The notes under the pieces were generated by a model. The model searched no databases. It was not told where the DNA came from and was given only the letters and a program-made list of their open reading frames with translations. Shown in pieces: positions 23,371 to 36,100 of a stretch of DNA of 64,000 bases (the stretch's first letter is position 1; the number at the start of each line of letters is the position of its first letter). The stretch comes from Zeugodacus cucurbitae (taxonomy: Eukaryota; Arthropoda; Insecta; Diptera; Tephritidae). The translations under genes were made by a program, and so were the position numbers. The stretch covers positions 41,926,501 to 41,990,500 of the forward strand of contig NC_071668.1 of the NCBI RefSeq assembly GCF_028554725.1, given 5' to 3'.

Positions 23371-24955
23371 GTAGGGGAACTCCGCAGGGCGGAGTACTTT
23401 CTCCGCTCCTTTGGGCACTGGTCGTGAATAATCTGTTGAAGAACTTAGAAGGTAAAGCTCCCAAGGTAATAGCATATGCGGACGACATAGCCATAGTAAT
23501 AACAGGAAAGTGTCTGCATACTATTAGCAACATAATGACCAGCACACTCAATACTGTCCAAAATTGGACAACACAAGCAGGCCTAGGGTTAAATGCGGAA
23601 AAAACCGATCTGCTTGTTTTTACAAGGAAATACAAAATCCCTCAATGGAGGTTCCCATCGCTAAACGGAACAGAACTATCACCAAAGGACCGCACTAAGT
23701 ACCTAGGAGTCGTCTTGGACAGTAAGTTACTGTGGAAGCACAATGTGGAAGAAAGGGTAAGAAAGGCTAGTAATGCTCTATATGCATGCAGGCAGTTGCT
23801 AGGCACTACCTGGGGGCTTTCTCCCTCTCTCATGCACTGGTGCTACACAGCGATAGTGAGACCAATCACGCTCTATGGTGCTATTGTGTGGTGGACAGGC
23901 TTGAAGAAGTCAACTTATCGAAAGCCATTGGAAAGGGTTCAGCAACTCGCAGCTCTCTGTATAACGGGAGCTCTGAGAACCACCCCTACGGCAGCTCTTG
24001 AACGGATACTTAACCTGCCGCCGATAGATCTCTTTGCCGAAACTTATGCGGCAAAATCTGCGGGGCGATTACTGGCGGGAGGAGAATTTACGCATAGAAC
24101 TTTTGGGCACAGCTCGGTGGGTAGGGGCGGTTTGGCAAGTACCGACTACTTGACCCCACTAATGAACTGGGAAAGAAGATTCCGGGTGAAAAAGACGGCT
24201 GGAGTAAGGGAATGATAACCTCACGCAGCACATTGAATATCTACACGGATGGCTCGAAAATGGAGGAGTTAGGCGTAAAGCAGCCTTTTAAACTTCCGAG
24301 CCACTGCAGTATTTTTCAAGCGGAGGTATTTGCTATTGGGAAAGCCGCGGAGCTAGTCCTCAATACAGCAGCCGGCTACTCCAAAGTCAATATCTACGTA
24401 GACAGTCAAGCAGCAATTAAGGCAACAACCTCGGTTTGCATTTCGGCCAAAAGTGTCTTGGATACCAGGATGGCAGTGTAGAGAGTTGCCAGGAACACGT
24501 GTCTTCGCTTCTACTGGGTGCCAGGACATAAAGGCATTGAAGGCAACGAGATTGTGGACGAAATTGCCAAGAATGGTGTAAAACTGTCTTCCGGAAACGC
24601 GAATAACATTGGCAAACCCATGCACTGTCTGTTCGATGATCTGGACAGGGGCATGAAAAGAAAAATCCTAGCACGTTGGACAAATATACCGGGGTGTAAA
24701 ACTGCTAAAGCCATGTGTAAAACCGTTGACCAGAAGTACACCAAACTCATTCTGTTACTCGATAGAAGGGACTGCAGGAGTTTGGTGGGAATACTCACGG
24801 GTCACTGTCTGGTGGCGGCACATGCCTACAAAATGAGACTTACAGATCGAGATAACTGCAGGAAATGTCAAGAGCAAGGTGCAATAGAAACAATGAAGCA
24901 TCTTCTGTGTACCTGCCCTGCATTGTCAAGGCAGAGACTTCGCTACTAGGGGGCC
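23371..24955 (+). pseudogene. LOA element ORF2, C-terminal RT half, RNase H and zinc knuckle
   Basis: It continues the ORF2 interrupted at 7895. Seen: GRGTPQGGVLSPLLW, catalytic AYADDIAIV (about 23475), KTKYLGVVLDSKL, and a thumb region to about 24190. After a TGA at 24213 and a frame change comes RNase H (IYTDGSKMEE, FQAEVFAI, VDSQAAIKA, then WVPGHKGIEGNE with its catalytic region), and last a Cys-Cys-His-Cys knuckle CRKCQ...HLLCTCP. There is a TAG at about 24479 inside RNase H. The domain order RT-RNase H-CCHC supports the LOA assignment. It is inactive through at least one frameshift, one stop and the jockey insertion. Confidence 0.8.
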
Positions 24956-25099
24956 TCACAATATGAGAATCTGGAAGAGGTATCGAAAGTGAAGCCACAA
25001 ATGCTTTTAAAATTCGCTTCAAGCGCAGGCATCCTAAGAGATGACTACTCCTCGAGGACAACGTGACGGCACTCCATCTGGTATCGCAAAGGACCTAAA

Positions 25100-25141
25100 T
25101 ATGTGTGGCGTATTGGCCTACCAGTTTAACCTAACCTAACC
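25100..25141 (+). repeat. LOA element 3' end with CCTAA repeats
   Basis: The element ends GGCCTACCAGTTTAACCTAA followed by about three CCTAA units instead of poly(A). Short tandem repeats at the 3' end are usual for several LOA, R1 and I group elements. A related 3' end (GGCCTACCACTGTGC) is seen near 46360. Confidence 0.65.
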
Positions 25142-25156
25142 TAATAGTATGAAGCG

Positions 25157-25245
25157 ACCAACGCAGTAGCTGGCAAGATATAGGATTTTGTTCACTCAAG
25201 CCACGCGTGAGTTCTCCATCTGTGGATGAGCTACTTGAGTTAGCT
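25157..25245 (-). repeat. 5' LTR of the errantivirus, outer part
   Basis: It continues the LTR broken at 4967 and matches 1643-1731. The terminal minus-strand bases are AGCTAACTC versus AGTTAACTC in the other LTR. TATA (25246-25249) follows as the host target duplication. Confidence 0.8.
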
Positions 25246-25254
25246 TATATATAT

Positions 25255-25490
25255 TTGACGTAAGAACCGCTTACGCGATTAAAGCCGAATCTATTAGAGT
25301 GAGCCATTCATTCCTCATTATTGCTATTTAGCGCCAATTGGAAATACCAAGAGAAACCAGGTTGCCTTCCACCTGGTCTATCCAACGCAATGGAGGTCTT
25401 CCTCTGATTCCACTAGCGAGTTCTGCATCGAACACATTCAACAACATGACTTAGCCAGCGCAGCCGTTGTATTTTTATTCGCTGAACCGT
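25255..25490 (-). pseudogene. RTE-like element, 3' terminal remnant
   Basis: The reverse complement matches the region 29820-30050 of the RTE-like copy at 28250-30060 (GGAAGACCTCCATTG..., the GGACCAGGTGG-like run and the ACTGCGAAGGA-type end), with many changes. It lies right next to the provirus edge and in the opposite orientation to the RTE piece at 1-1213. Confidence 0.6.
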
Positions 25491-26001
25491 ATTCCCCGGA
25501 AAGGATGGAAGTAGTAATGTAATTAAGAAAGCAATTTGCTTACAGTATATACTAATAAGATACTGCATATATAACTAGGTACCTAATTAAAACACAATAG
25601 TTTTGTTTTTTTTTTTTAATAAAAAAAAATATGAAATGTAACCATAATTTTTGAAATTGATGATCAAAAAATATTCATAATTTGAAATGGAATCGAAACC
25701 CGTTAACGGAGCTGATTCTTAGTATAAATGAACAAAATAGTATTATCTGCCATCTTTGAATCTTTATTTGAGCAATTCTTTTTGTAATGAAATTTTCAAA
25801 TTTATGATGCTTAAATAATCTGAGCGTCATCAACGGCCTAACTTCGCAATTGGATATGAAATATTCGTTTCAATGAATTATTTTAGATTGATTTATAATA
25901 GATTTTATTAGATTATTATTAAAATTCTATACAGTTTCTAAATACAGTTATGTTGTTATAAACAAATTTTTTAAATGTTATTTTGATTTTATCCTAGATA
26001 A
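25491..26001 (-). other. 3' flank and UTR of the gcm-family gene
   Basis: AT-rich, with no coding signal. On the minus strand an AATAAA lies at 25914-25919, about 85 bases after the stop codon, and is a reasonable poly(A) signal. A poly(T)/poly(A) run is at 25604-25630. Confidence 0.45.
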
Positions 26002-27106
26002 TTAAATACAAAAGTTCCAGGCATTATCGTTACCTGAATTACAATAGTAAAACTCGGAATTTGTGTTACTTTCGAAAGTAGAGTGCTGGTACTGGGTCTG
26101 AAGATTTTCTATATTTTTTTCATAAGAGTTCGTGTTTTGATATTCTTCAACAAAATCGAAATGCAGGTCTCTGGAAACATGAGGTATCTGAATCTGTTGC
26201 ATCGAAACAGGTTCAAATACTGTATTATATATTTCAGTTGTTTGAGCGGCGAAATATGCAACTGACCTTGCTAATTCTTGGCGTTGGTTACCAGCAAGAG
26301 TTAGAGAACTAGAGGAGGTTGAACAAGGCACAAAGCAGGGATAATAATAATCATCTGAATTGTACCCGGAACTAGAAGTTACACTGGATGTGTCATCGTA
26401 GTTTTCATTAATTCGGAGGGGTTCATGATAAAGGGGTGTATGGAATTGTGTTTCGCCTGCAGAATTTAATTCTATTACTTTAGATTTGTTTGTCATATTT
26501 TGTAATTGCTGACATTGCATAGAAGGGGAATAATAAAGAGAAACTGACGATTTCTTAGCAGATGATGGTGGACAATTTTCGAGCATTGTAAAAGTATTTT
26601 CATGTCTGTGAAAATTGGAAGGCGCAGCCGTTTGGTTAAAATTCGAATTATCCGCAAATGTTGTAGTATTAAAACATAAATTTGAGGACATAAAAGGTGT
26701 AGATTCTGGGGTTAAAAGTCTGGACTGCTCCAAATTTTCCTGCTTTTGACTCAATGGAACCACACTGTGACAACTTTCATAAATACTACAATAATTTGTT
26801 ATGTTCTTTGCTTCCTCCACTGTATGCATGTCGTGCTGGGGATGCTTCAAGTAGTTGTTAGTGCAGCGGTGTTTATTACTGCGAGTAATTTTGCCATGTG
26901 TAAGCATAATAGATGTATTGCGAATGCGTCGGCTACTACCAAAAAGACGTCGTGCTTCAGTTGAGCCTTTGGCTTCGGGCTTTGGATGGTCATGTGTACC
27001 TTTTGCTTGAAAAAAGATAACATTATTGGCTCGACGCCAAAAATGAGTTACCGGATAACCACAATGACCTTTGCATGGTTGTATTTCAAGACGTCCTGAG
27101 CAATTT
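26002..27106 (-). CDS. gcm2: gcm2 exon 2: end of GCM domain and C-terminal region
   Basis: The acceptor reads TTATCTTTCAG before 27106. The first base completes the Arg codon begun in exon 1, and the frame then runs 368 codons including the TAA at 26002-26004. It encodes the second half of the GCM domain (through PKPEAKGSTEARR), a basic stretch RRIRNTSIMLTHGKITRSNK, and a long Ser/Thr/Gln/Tyr-rich tail. The open frame extends upstream to 27258, but that part is intron. Confidence 0.9.
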
Positions 27107-30100
27107 CTGAAAGATAAATGAAACAATTTTATTTGTATATGTTTGATAATTTTCAGCCTTATATATAAATAACAATATGTCAAACTAGTTTGGTAACCCA
27201 ATACTCGAGACAAATATTGTATATGTACAGTAAGACCACGCAAATTGAAACAACGCAAAGTGGATTGCTATTTTCTATTGCAAATAATATAAACATCAAA
27301 GATAGGTTACCGTATTTTTCATTCAGTCTCTAAACTTTAAATAAAACAAACGTAAATTTTTATTAATTCATTTAGAAATATAAGAAAGATTAGAAATTGA
27401 ATGAAAATTTAAAAATAGATAAAAAAAATTAACAAATGAGTATGAATTATGAGAAAGTAGTACAGTAATCCGCGCTTAAGTGCCTCTTCTTAACACGCAA
27501 GACACGCAAGAAGGGGGGTGCACTGAAGCGGGGATCACTGTAATTAATTTACATATTTCAACTTCATTCATCCCTTAAAATTTTGACTCTCTTGCAAAAC
27601 TAGCAATTTCATGACATTTACAGCCGGTTTCACGAAATTTTTTCATTGAAAATTAAGTTCCATTTAATTTTAATTTTTATTTAACTTTAGACTTTACAGC
27701 CCACTTTACAAATTCAACAAATTTCTAATTTGTAAAAATTTGATATCTATCAAGCATTTCGTATTCTGTGATACGTAATAAAAAGCTTTTTTTGATAAGT
27801 TGTTAAGAAGTAAAATGCTCTTGACAAATAAAATATCTCGTTGTGGATAGTTGTGAAAATTAATTTTTTTAAAGGAGATATTTAACTTTTGTCGTAATTT
27901 TATACAAAGAGGAAAAATATGAACATGTTGATGGCTCGCGTTATTGAGCCGTTTTTATATTAAGAAGTTTATTTTTCCTTTTTTTTATAAAAAATGAAGA
28001 TAATGAGTAAACTTTGCCGAAATTATTTTCTATATGTATATTGCATGCGATTACAGCTTAGCACATTTTCCCAAGGATAAATTGATAGATAAATTGATAA
28101 CTGGTCAATCAAAATAACGACCTTTAGCATGGGAAATAAGGCCAGATTCGGAGCATCGAATATTTACATATTCTCAGAATCTTGACATCTAGCCAAAGAG
28201 CAAAGGCCTTACTGTAAAATTAATGTTAAATTATTAAATGCCTACCTCGCAACGTTGCAAACAACCACAACACGTGCGGGATGGGATAGATACCGAGAGC
28301 GGAAGAGGGAAGCGAGACGCATCTGCAGACAAAAAATAGAAAGAGGCCGAAATGCGTGAGTACGAAGAGCTTGAGAAGCTGGCAGACAGAGGTAATGCTC
28401 GAAAATTTTACGAAAAAATGAAGCGACTTAACGAAGGTTTCAAGACCAGCATCCTCATGTAGAGATCAAGATGGTAATCTGGTAACTGATGTCCAGGGCA
28501 TACTGGGATTATGGAGGGAACACTTCTCCGACCTGCTGAATGGCAGTGAAAGTACAACACCAGGAGATGGCGAACCCGATTCCCCAATCGATGACGAAGA
28601 ACAACAAAGCGGCAGGGGCCGATAGATTACCGGCTGAGCTATTCAAATACGGCGGCGAAGATCTGGAAAGGTGCATGCATCAGCTTCTTTGCAAAATATG
28701 ATCGGAAGAAAGCATGCCCGACGATTGGAATCTCAGTGTGCTCTGCCCAATCCATAAAAAGGGAGATCCCACAAACTGTGCCAATTACCGTGGGTAAGCC
28801 TCCTAAATATCGCCTATAAGGTTCTATCGAGCGTACTGTGTGGAAGACTTAAGCCCACCGTCAACAAACTGATTGGACCTTATCAGTGTGGCTTTAGACC
28901 TGGAAAATCAACAACCGACCAGATATTCACCATGCGCCAAATCTTGGAAAAGGCCCGTGAAAATAGGACCGACACACACCACCTTTTTGTCGATTTTAAA
29001 GCTGCTTTCGACAGCACGAAAAGGGGCTGCCTTTATGCTGCGATGTCTGAATTTGGTATCCCCGCAAAACTAATACGGCTGTGTAAGTTGACGTTGAGCA
29101 ACACCAAAAGCTCCGTCATGATTGGGAAGGACCTCTCCGAGCCGTTCGATACCAAACGAAGTTTCAGACAAGGTTACTCACTATCGTGCGACTTCTTTAA
29201 CTTGATGTTGGAAAAAATAATACGAACTGCAGAGCTAAATAGAGAAGGTACAATCTTCTATAAGAGTGTACAGCTCCTGGCGTACGCCGATGAAATTGAT
29301 ATCATCGGAAGCAACAACCGCGCCGTTTGTTCTGCTTTTTCCCGCATGGATAAGGAGGCGAAGCGAATGGGTCTGGAGGTGAATGAGGACAAGACGAAAT
29401 ATCTCCTGTCATCAAGCAAACAGTCGGCGCACTCGCGTCTTGGCTCCCACGTCACTGTTGACAGTCATAACTTCGAAGTCGTAGATAATTTCGTATACCT
29501 GGGAACCAGTATCAACAACACCAACAATGTCAGCCTCGAAATCCAGCGCAGAATCACTCTTGCCTTTTGGACTGAGTAGGCAATTGAACAGTAAAGTCCT
29601 CTCTCGACGAACCAAAATCAAACTCTACAAGTCGCTTATCATTCCCGTCCTGCGTTATGGTGCAGAAGCTTGGACGATGTCAACATCAGATGAGACGACA
29701 CTAGGAGTTTTCGAGAGGATTTTGCGCAAGATTTATGGTCCTTAGAACATTGGCAACGGCGAATACCGCTGACGATGGAACAATGAGCTGTACGAGTTAT
29801 ACGACGACATTGACATAGTTCAGCGAATAAAAAGACAGCGGCTACGCTGGTTAGGTCATGTTGTACGAATGGACGAAAACACTCCAGCCCTGAAAGTGTT
29901 CGATGCAGTACCCGCCGGAGGAAGCCGAGGAAGGGGAAGGCACTCCGTTGGTAGGACCAGGTGGAGAGCGACCTGGTTACACTTGGAATCTCCAACTGGC
30001 GCCGAACTGCGAAGGATAGAGAAGAGTGGCGCGCTCTCACCGATTCGGCTATAACCGACTACACGGTTGAACGCCAATAACATAAATACATACATGTGAA

Positions 30101-33100
30101 AACTTATGTTATAAAATAATTCAATTAAATTTTTCAATTCAATTCGAATATAATTGGACAGAAATCAGCTGTTTCTGTTTACATTATTTTTTTCCCACAT
30201 GTTTGGGGAAAAGCTATGCGTACTGAAGCTTTTTATTTTACAAAATTTTCACAGAATACCAAATAATTTTTTACTTGATAAAAATCTGAAAAAATTTTCA
30301 ATTTTTTTGTTATTTTGCCAAGTGCACAGAATAGGGCTGAAAGTCACCATTATTCACATTTGACATCAAAAAAATTAAAAAGCAGACATGTTAGTATGAA
30401 AAAGGCTGATTTATATAAACAAATAAATTGTATTTTATATACTTGAATTTCTAATCAATCTACTGCAACTCTTCTTGTTGAATATGATTGAAAAATCTTT
30501 GCACTTTAAGCAGAAATCAAATAAAACTATAAATACAATATTTGTGCAAAGTTCTGTTCCGATATCTTCACTAGCGCTTAACTTATATATTGTAAAGTAA
30601 ACGGCTCAGATTGACTTCACAGTTCTGGTATATAGGAAGTAGGCGTTGTTGTGAACCGATTTGGTCTATTTTCACAATATTTCATTGGGATGCCAGGCAA
30701 ATATTACGAACCGTATTTTATTGAAATAGGTCGAGTAGTTTCGGAGATATGGTTTTTGCCCATAAGTATGCGGAGCCACGCCCATTTAAAATTTGGTATA
30801 CCAATTTAAATGCAGCAGTTCTGTATCATATTTATAATGAAATTTAAAGTTACTGGTGTTATCCTTACTGAATTAAAAAAGTTTTAGTAGTTTTCAACAT
30901 AGCCTTTATATGGGAGGTAGGCGTGGTTATAATCCGATTTCCTCCATATTTGGACTGTATAAGGTAGTACCTAAAAAAACGGTTCTAGAGAGTTTCGTTG
31001 TTCTAACTTTAGTAGTTAACGAGATATGTACAAAAACTTAATAGGGGGCCCATTCGGTCACACTCACTTCCCCAAAAAAATTACATCCAAATATGTATCA
31101 TCATAGTGCGATCCGTTGAAATAAATTTTACTTTTATATCATTATTTATTAGCTTAGTTATGACACTTTATGTGCTTTCTGTTTTCGCCATTTTGTGGGC
31201 GTGGCAGATGTCCGATTTTGCCCATCTTCGAAGAAACCTTCCTATAGTGTCAAGAAACACGTGTACCAAGTATCAAGATATTTAAATTTTTACTCAAGTT
31301 ACAGCTTGCACATACGGACGGAGGGAAGGATATATACGTAAGTATGTACATATGTATGTATATATATTAGGCACGAAGCTACATTATATGAGTTCAGATT
31401 TTCTCTGAATGAAATATTCTCAGATTCAGGTTGTATATGTATGATATAAATCCAATCAAAGGGAAAACATTTAATATATTGGGAAAGAGAGAATCATTAT
31501 ATACATATAGTATAATACTTATTGTCAATACAAAGAGTCAAAGTGCATAACTTCTTTTCTACACCAAGTACTTCATAAGATAAGTGCTATATTAAGACAA
31601 TTGCTTACAAGAATAAGCAATGAAAATACATAAGTTCGTGCAACCAATAGAATAACGAAAATCATCATATATAGTAAATGAGGGCTAAGGTAATTCCTGA
31701 TCCAATTTCACTCATTTTCACTACCAAGATATACTATATCCAAGACTATACGCTCACTTAATTTTGCTAAGATATCTCTCATATTACCCGATATATGTAG
31801 AATAAATCCCACCGTATTTTTGAAAACACAATAATTAGGTAAAAACACAATCATTTGAATTACATTAAAATATCTGAGTGATTTAACGATATTATGTGTG
31901 AAAATTAAAATTAGGCACTGAGTTCTTGTAGTCCTATTTCGACAATTTTTCAACAAGTGAAGGCACAGATGATATACAAAGCTTGTGTAAAGTTTTATTC
32001 CGCTATCTTCATTGGTTCAAAATTGTGTTATAAGGAAAGTAGTCGTGATAAGAAAGAAATGGATATATGTACATAATAGCCTAAAAAAAATATAACAGCT
32101 TATCGTTAATCTAGTAGGCAGCTGTGTGAAAGGCAAGAGCTGGTTTCTCAATAAATTCTTAAATATTAAATTATACAAACATATGTCTAGAATCCTTTAT
32201 CCAACTCGTTTAGTTTTAGTGTTACAAACAAGAGTTAGGTGAACAAATCTATTTATTCTGTGCAAAATATTGCGAAAGGATAAACAAGTAATTGGATAAA
32301 TAGGAGAAGGAAGGGTTCGGATGTAAAACGGGCATATATGCTGACTATATTCATCAAATTAGTGCTAAGTAAAGTAAGTAAAATTCATACTGATATCAAT
32401 AATTTTTACAAGATAACATAATGCTGATTAACTAAACCAAGAGAGACGAAATTCAAATTCAAATCGTTATATTCGGTAGAAAGTCAACCATAGGCGCTCA
32501 GGTCCTCATATTCTGTAAGTGGGACTTGAAAAGTTGTGATCTGTTTTGGACTAAGTTAGAGTTACTACTTTAGTGAAGATAGTTTTACCATTTTTACGAT
32601 AAAATTTAGTGCTTATGGCGTTTTTCGTTAGCCATTTTAGTATATTCAATCCCGAATTTCATATTCAACATAACCTTTATTGGCATGAAAGGTCGGATTA
32701 CAAAGTTGTTCGCATACTTCAAAATGTGTTTCAGAGAAATGTTAAAGAAAATAAATTGATTCGATAATTGAGCGGGGACATTACAATTAACTTCAATAAG
32801 AAAAATGAGCTACTAACTGATCCATTTTGTAAAAACTGCTTTTGGACGGATTTAAATTTGTCCGAATATTTGGCAACAGAGTACCGTCCTACAGGACTAT
32901 ATTCCGATATTTGCTCCTTATAGCCTTGTAAATAATATTAATAGCATACTTTCTTCTAATTCTTTAAGCAATCAAAATTAAGCTAAGGATCCCTAACTCC
33001 TGAATTCACAAAGTTAAATACTTCTTCTAGGCTGTAGCATTTCAAGTTTCAGTAACATAACATCACACTAGGTGTTGAAGTATGTGTGCAATGACCACTT

Positions 33101-36100
33101 GTATGAATCAGAGTATTCTCGTATGATTTACAATTTGTACATCGTCGTGATACACGTACATATAATAAAATATTTAAGTATTTTATTACAAAAGATATTA
33201 TTAAATAGCCAGAACCAAATCTAATTAAGATTACACATTGTGGAAAACCTGAAGAGTCATCAATTTGCGTTCCTTTATATGGTCCCTGTAGTAGATGTCA
33301 CAAGGTCCCACCTTATTCCGTCCATCGCACTTCTTGCATGGCGGTAATGTCAGAATTTAGTCGTATGAGGACATCAACCTCCTGGATACAGGCACGTTCC
33401 CAATTAAGGGTCCGTACATTCCAGGTGCATGCTCTCAAATAATAATCCTTAAAACGTTTCCAGGGGTCGTCATCAAAAGAGGGTTTCTCATCCGAGGCTT
33501 TTGTCGATTTTTCATTGGTATTTTTTTATTTCCGTGTTGTCAATCTGAGAATCATTTAATTAAACAATAAAAAAAATTGTTCATCTGTGGTGATGGTTTT
33601 AAAGACGTTAGGCAATGCCGTTATATTTGCAATGCTCTCTTAATTTTCAATGGATAACCTAAATCCAGTCTAATGCAAAGGAATTATAAACACTAGTTTT
33701 CATATTGAAATTTGAGAGAAGAGCTTTGTTAAAGGTACATATGTTTTTTACACAATTTTGATAAAGCTTAATGGAGTCATATCTGAGCTGAATCTGAGAA
33801 TTTGTGTTGAAATTACTGCCTGTGAAGTATGTCTGCTTATCCGTACGACATATTGTATATCGAAAATTAAGCCAGAATATTTCGGTTTTACTATGTACAT
33901 AAGGTATTCGGTAATAAAAAGTATATCTTTTGGCGGTAATATGATGAATATGGCGATTCGTATTGTCTAGAGAGATTTTGATTTAAATATCTCGGACATT
34001 AAGTAAAATATGGTAAAAAACTAACTAAGTATGTGACCTGTAGCACAAGTTAATATGATTCTTGTATTATAAAGCTTGGCGAACACCTGATATTCCCCGC
34101 CTTTGAATAGCTTTCTTAAATGATCAAGATTTTAGACAATTATTACCTCTATGGCTCAAATGTCGAAAAACTGTCAAAAATGACAACACAGGTTTCGAAT
34201 TTTTAATCTAAATTTTTAATTTTTTTTTATAATTATAATATCGAAAAATTTTAATGCAAGTAATTATTATTATACTCAAGAAACAAAATTATTGACAAGG
34301 CCTTTCAAAAAGAAATCAATATTTTTCCAGTAGATGACTTCGGTAATCTGAATCTCATTGCAAAAGTGTGAGGCTCAGACAATTTTGTGTCTGCTTGACT
34401 AGGTATTCTTTATCTACGATTCAAAGTACACCAGCAAGGAGAAAACACGCAATATTTCCAGTGAAAACTCAAGCAACGTGTCTAAAAATGTGAATAGCGA
34501 AACTTATCGATTCTATTACAGTACAGTCTATTTATGTTGAACTATCATGCCCATTTATAGTAAATGAAGCTGGATACAAAAAGAAGCTCGATGAATAGGA
34601 GCCACATGAGTCAATGCAAAAGAAGCCAATTGCATTGCGACCGAAAATTAATCGAAATTCTATCTGCGAATCGCTGCTGAAAATATATTAGTTCTTTATT
34701 TTACACCTATATACCCCATCTATATAGCTTCCATACCCCCATTATATTGATTTACGCCCATCTAGTCGACTTTTTTCTTATATACGTCATATTACGTTTT
34801 GTCTGGCCTGATCGCTTTGTGTTGTGAAATTAATTGAAAAATTGTTTGCAATTATCCTCTTTTAAGTGCATTTTATTATTTTTTGCATTGAATGCGCTGA
34901 GCATTGTCAACATAACAACATAAACATATTTTTGTAAAGTTTTTTTTTATACTCTCGCAACAATAGTTCCTAAGAGAGTATTATAGTTTTGTTCACATAA
35001 CGGTTGTTTGTAAGTTATAAAACTAAACGAGTTAGATATAGGGTTATATATATCAAAATGATCAGGATGACGAAACAAGTTAAAATCCGGATGTCTGTCT
35101 GTCCGTGCAACGGATAACTTGAGTAAAAATTAAGATATCTTGACGAAACTTAGCACATGTTCTTTGGGAGCGTGAGGAGGAAAATGGGCAAAATCGGTCC
35201 ACTGCCACGCCCACAAAATGGCGAAAACCGAAAACTTATAAAGTGTGATAACTAAGCCATAAATAAAGTTATGAAAGTAAAATTTGGTACAGAGAATGAC
35301 ATTTGGGCATATGGCATATTTAGGTATAATTTTTTTGAGGAAGTGGGCGTGGCTCCGCCCCAAATAGGCTTTTTGTATATATCTCACAAACCAATAAAGT
35401 GATATAAACCAAACTTTCTGCAGACCGTGCGTACCCCACCACACACCATGAAAATAGTTAAAATCGGATAATAATCACGCCCACCTCCCATACAAAGGTT
35501 AGGTTGAAAATTACTAAAAGTGCGTTAACTTACTAACTGAAAACGTCAGAAAACCTAAATTTTATAGAAGAAATGACAGAGGAAGCTGCACTTAGATTTT
35601 TTTACAAAATGGAAAATGGGCGTGGCTTCGCCCAATAATACTGCATATCATCTGGGGTTTCACTTGTGAAAAAATATTCGAAATCGGACTATAACTTTTC
35701 AAGGCCCATGATATCGAACATGATGAACTCAGCGACCAAGGATAATTTAATGTAATTCAGATGAAATTTTACCTCAGCCCTCATACTCTATATATCATGA
35801 TTTTCGTTATTCTATTGAACTTTATGGCGAACATATTTGGTCAAATTGTGTGATATCTTAATAAAATTACTTCAATAAATTGCGAGAGTATAAAATGTTC
35901 GTTTGCACCCGAACTTAGTCTTTCCTTACTTGTTTTAATTAATAGTGTTTTGCCAATGGTAAATAATTCTGATTTTGATTTTTGATTATTATTCAAGGCT
36001 AGAGTATCTCATTTCAAAGTAGTATTTTAAACTAAATGAAAAGTTGTAATTTTCAAAATAAAAAAATAAAAAAATGATACAGTAATCCCCGCTTAAGTGC

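Larger units (their letters stand above)
4968..25141 (+). mobile_element. LOA/Bilbo-like non-LTR retrotransposon, interrupted by jockey sequence
   Basis: It is inserted in the errantivirus 5' LTR. The target duplication TAATAGTATGAAGCG is at 4953-4967 and 25142-25156 (the first three bases are ambiguous with the tail). It carries ORF1 (Gag-like) and ORF2 with apurinic endonuclease, RT, RNase H and a C-terminal Cys/His knuckle, and ends in CCTAA repeats rather than poly(A). RNase H plus this endonuclease type fits the LOA clade or a close relative (R1/I group). The 5' end is truncated, because the ORF1 frame is open from its first base. A jockey block occupies 7896-23370. Without it the element is about 4.7 kb. 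Confidence 0.8.
1368..25249 (-). mobile_element. Errantivirus (gypsy-group) provirus, pol-deleted, split by nested insertions
   Basis: This is an old insect endogenous retrovirus read on the minus strand. Seen: two about 360 bp LTRs whose minus-strand 5' ends read AGTTAACTC and 3' ends TTTAACT; a polypurine tract against the 3' LTR; a primer-binding site starting TGGCGCC against the 5' LTR; and a TATA duplication at both outer edges (1368-1371 and 25246-25249). Insertion into TATA-type sites is typical of gypsy-group errantiviruses. The internal part is only about 3 kb (1732-4692) instead of the usual 6-7 kb. It keeps Gag-like and Env-like stretches with many stops and frameshifts, and I see no protease, RT or RNase H. 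The 5' LTR is broken by a 20 kb LOA element. It is not functional. Confidence 0.8.

Noticed and set aside
27107..27258. Open frame extending the gcm2 exon 2 upstream with its own Met
   Set aside because: A good acceptor (TTTCAG) lies at 27107 and the frame joins exactly to the GCM domain half at 40182; the upstream 51 codons have AT-rich intron composition.
35130..35444. Minus-strand 104-codon frame as a gene
   Set aside because: It lies wholly inside the hairpin-ended repeat and is not kept open in the other copies.
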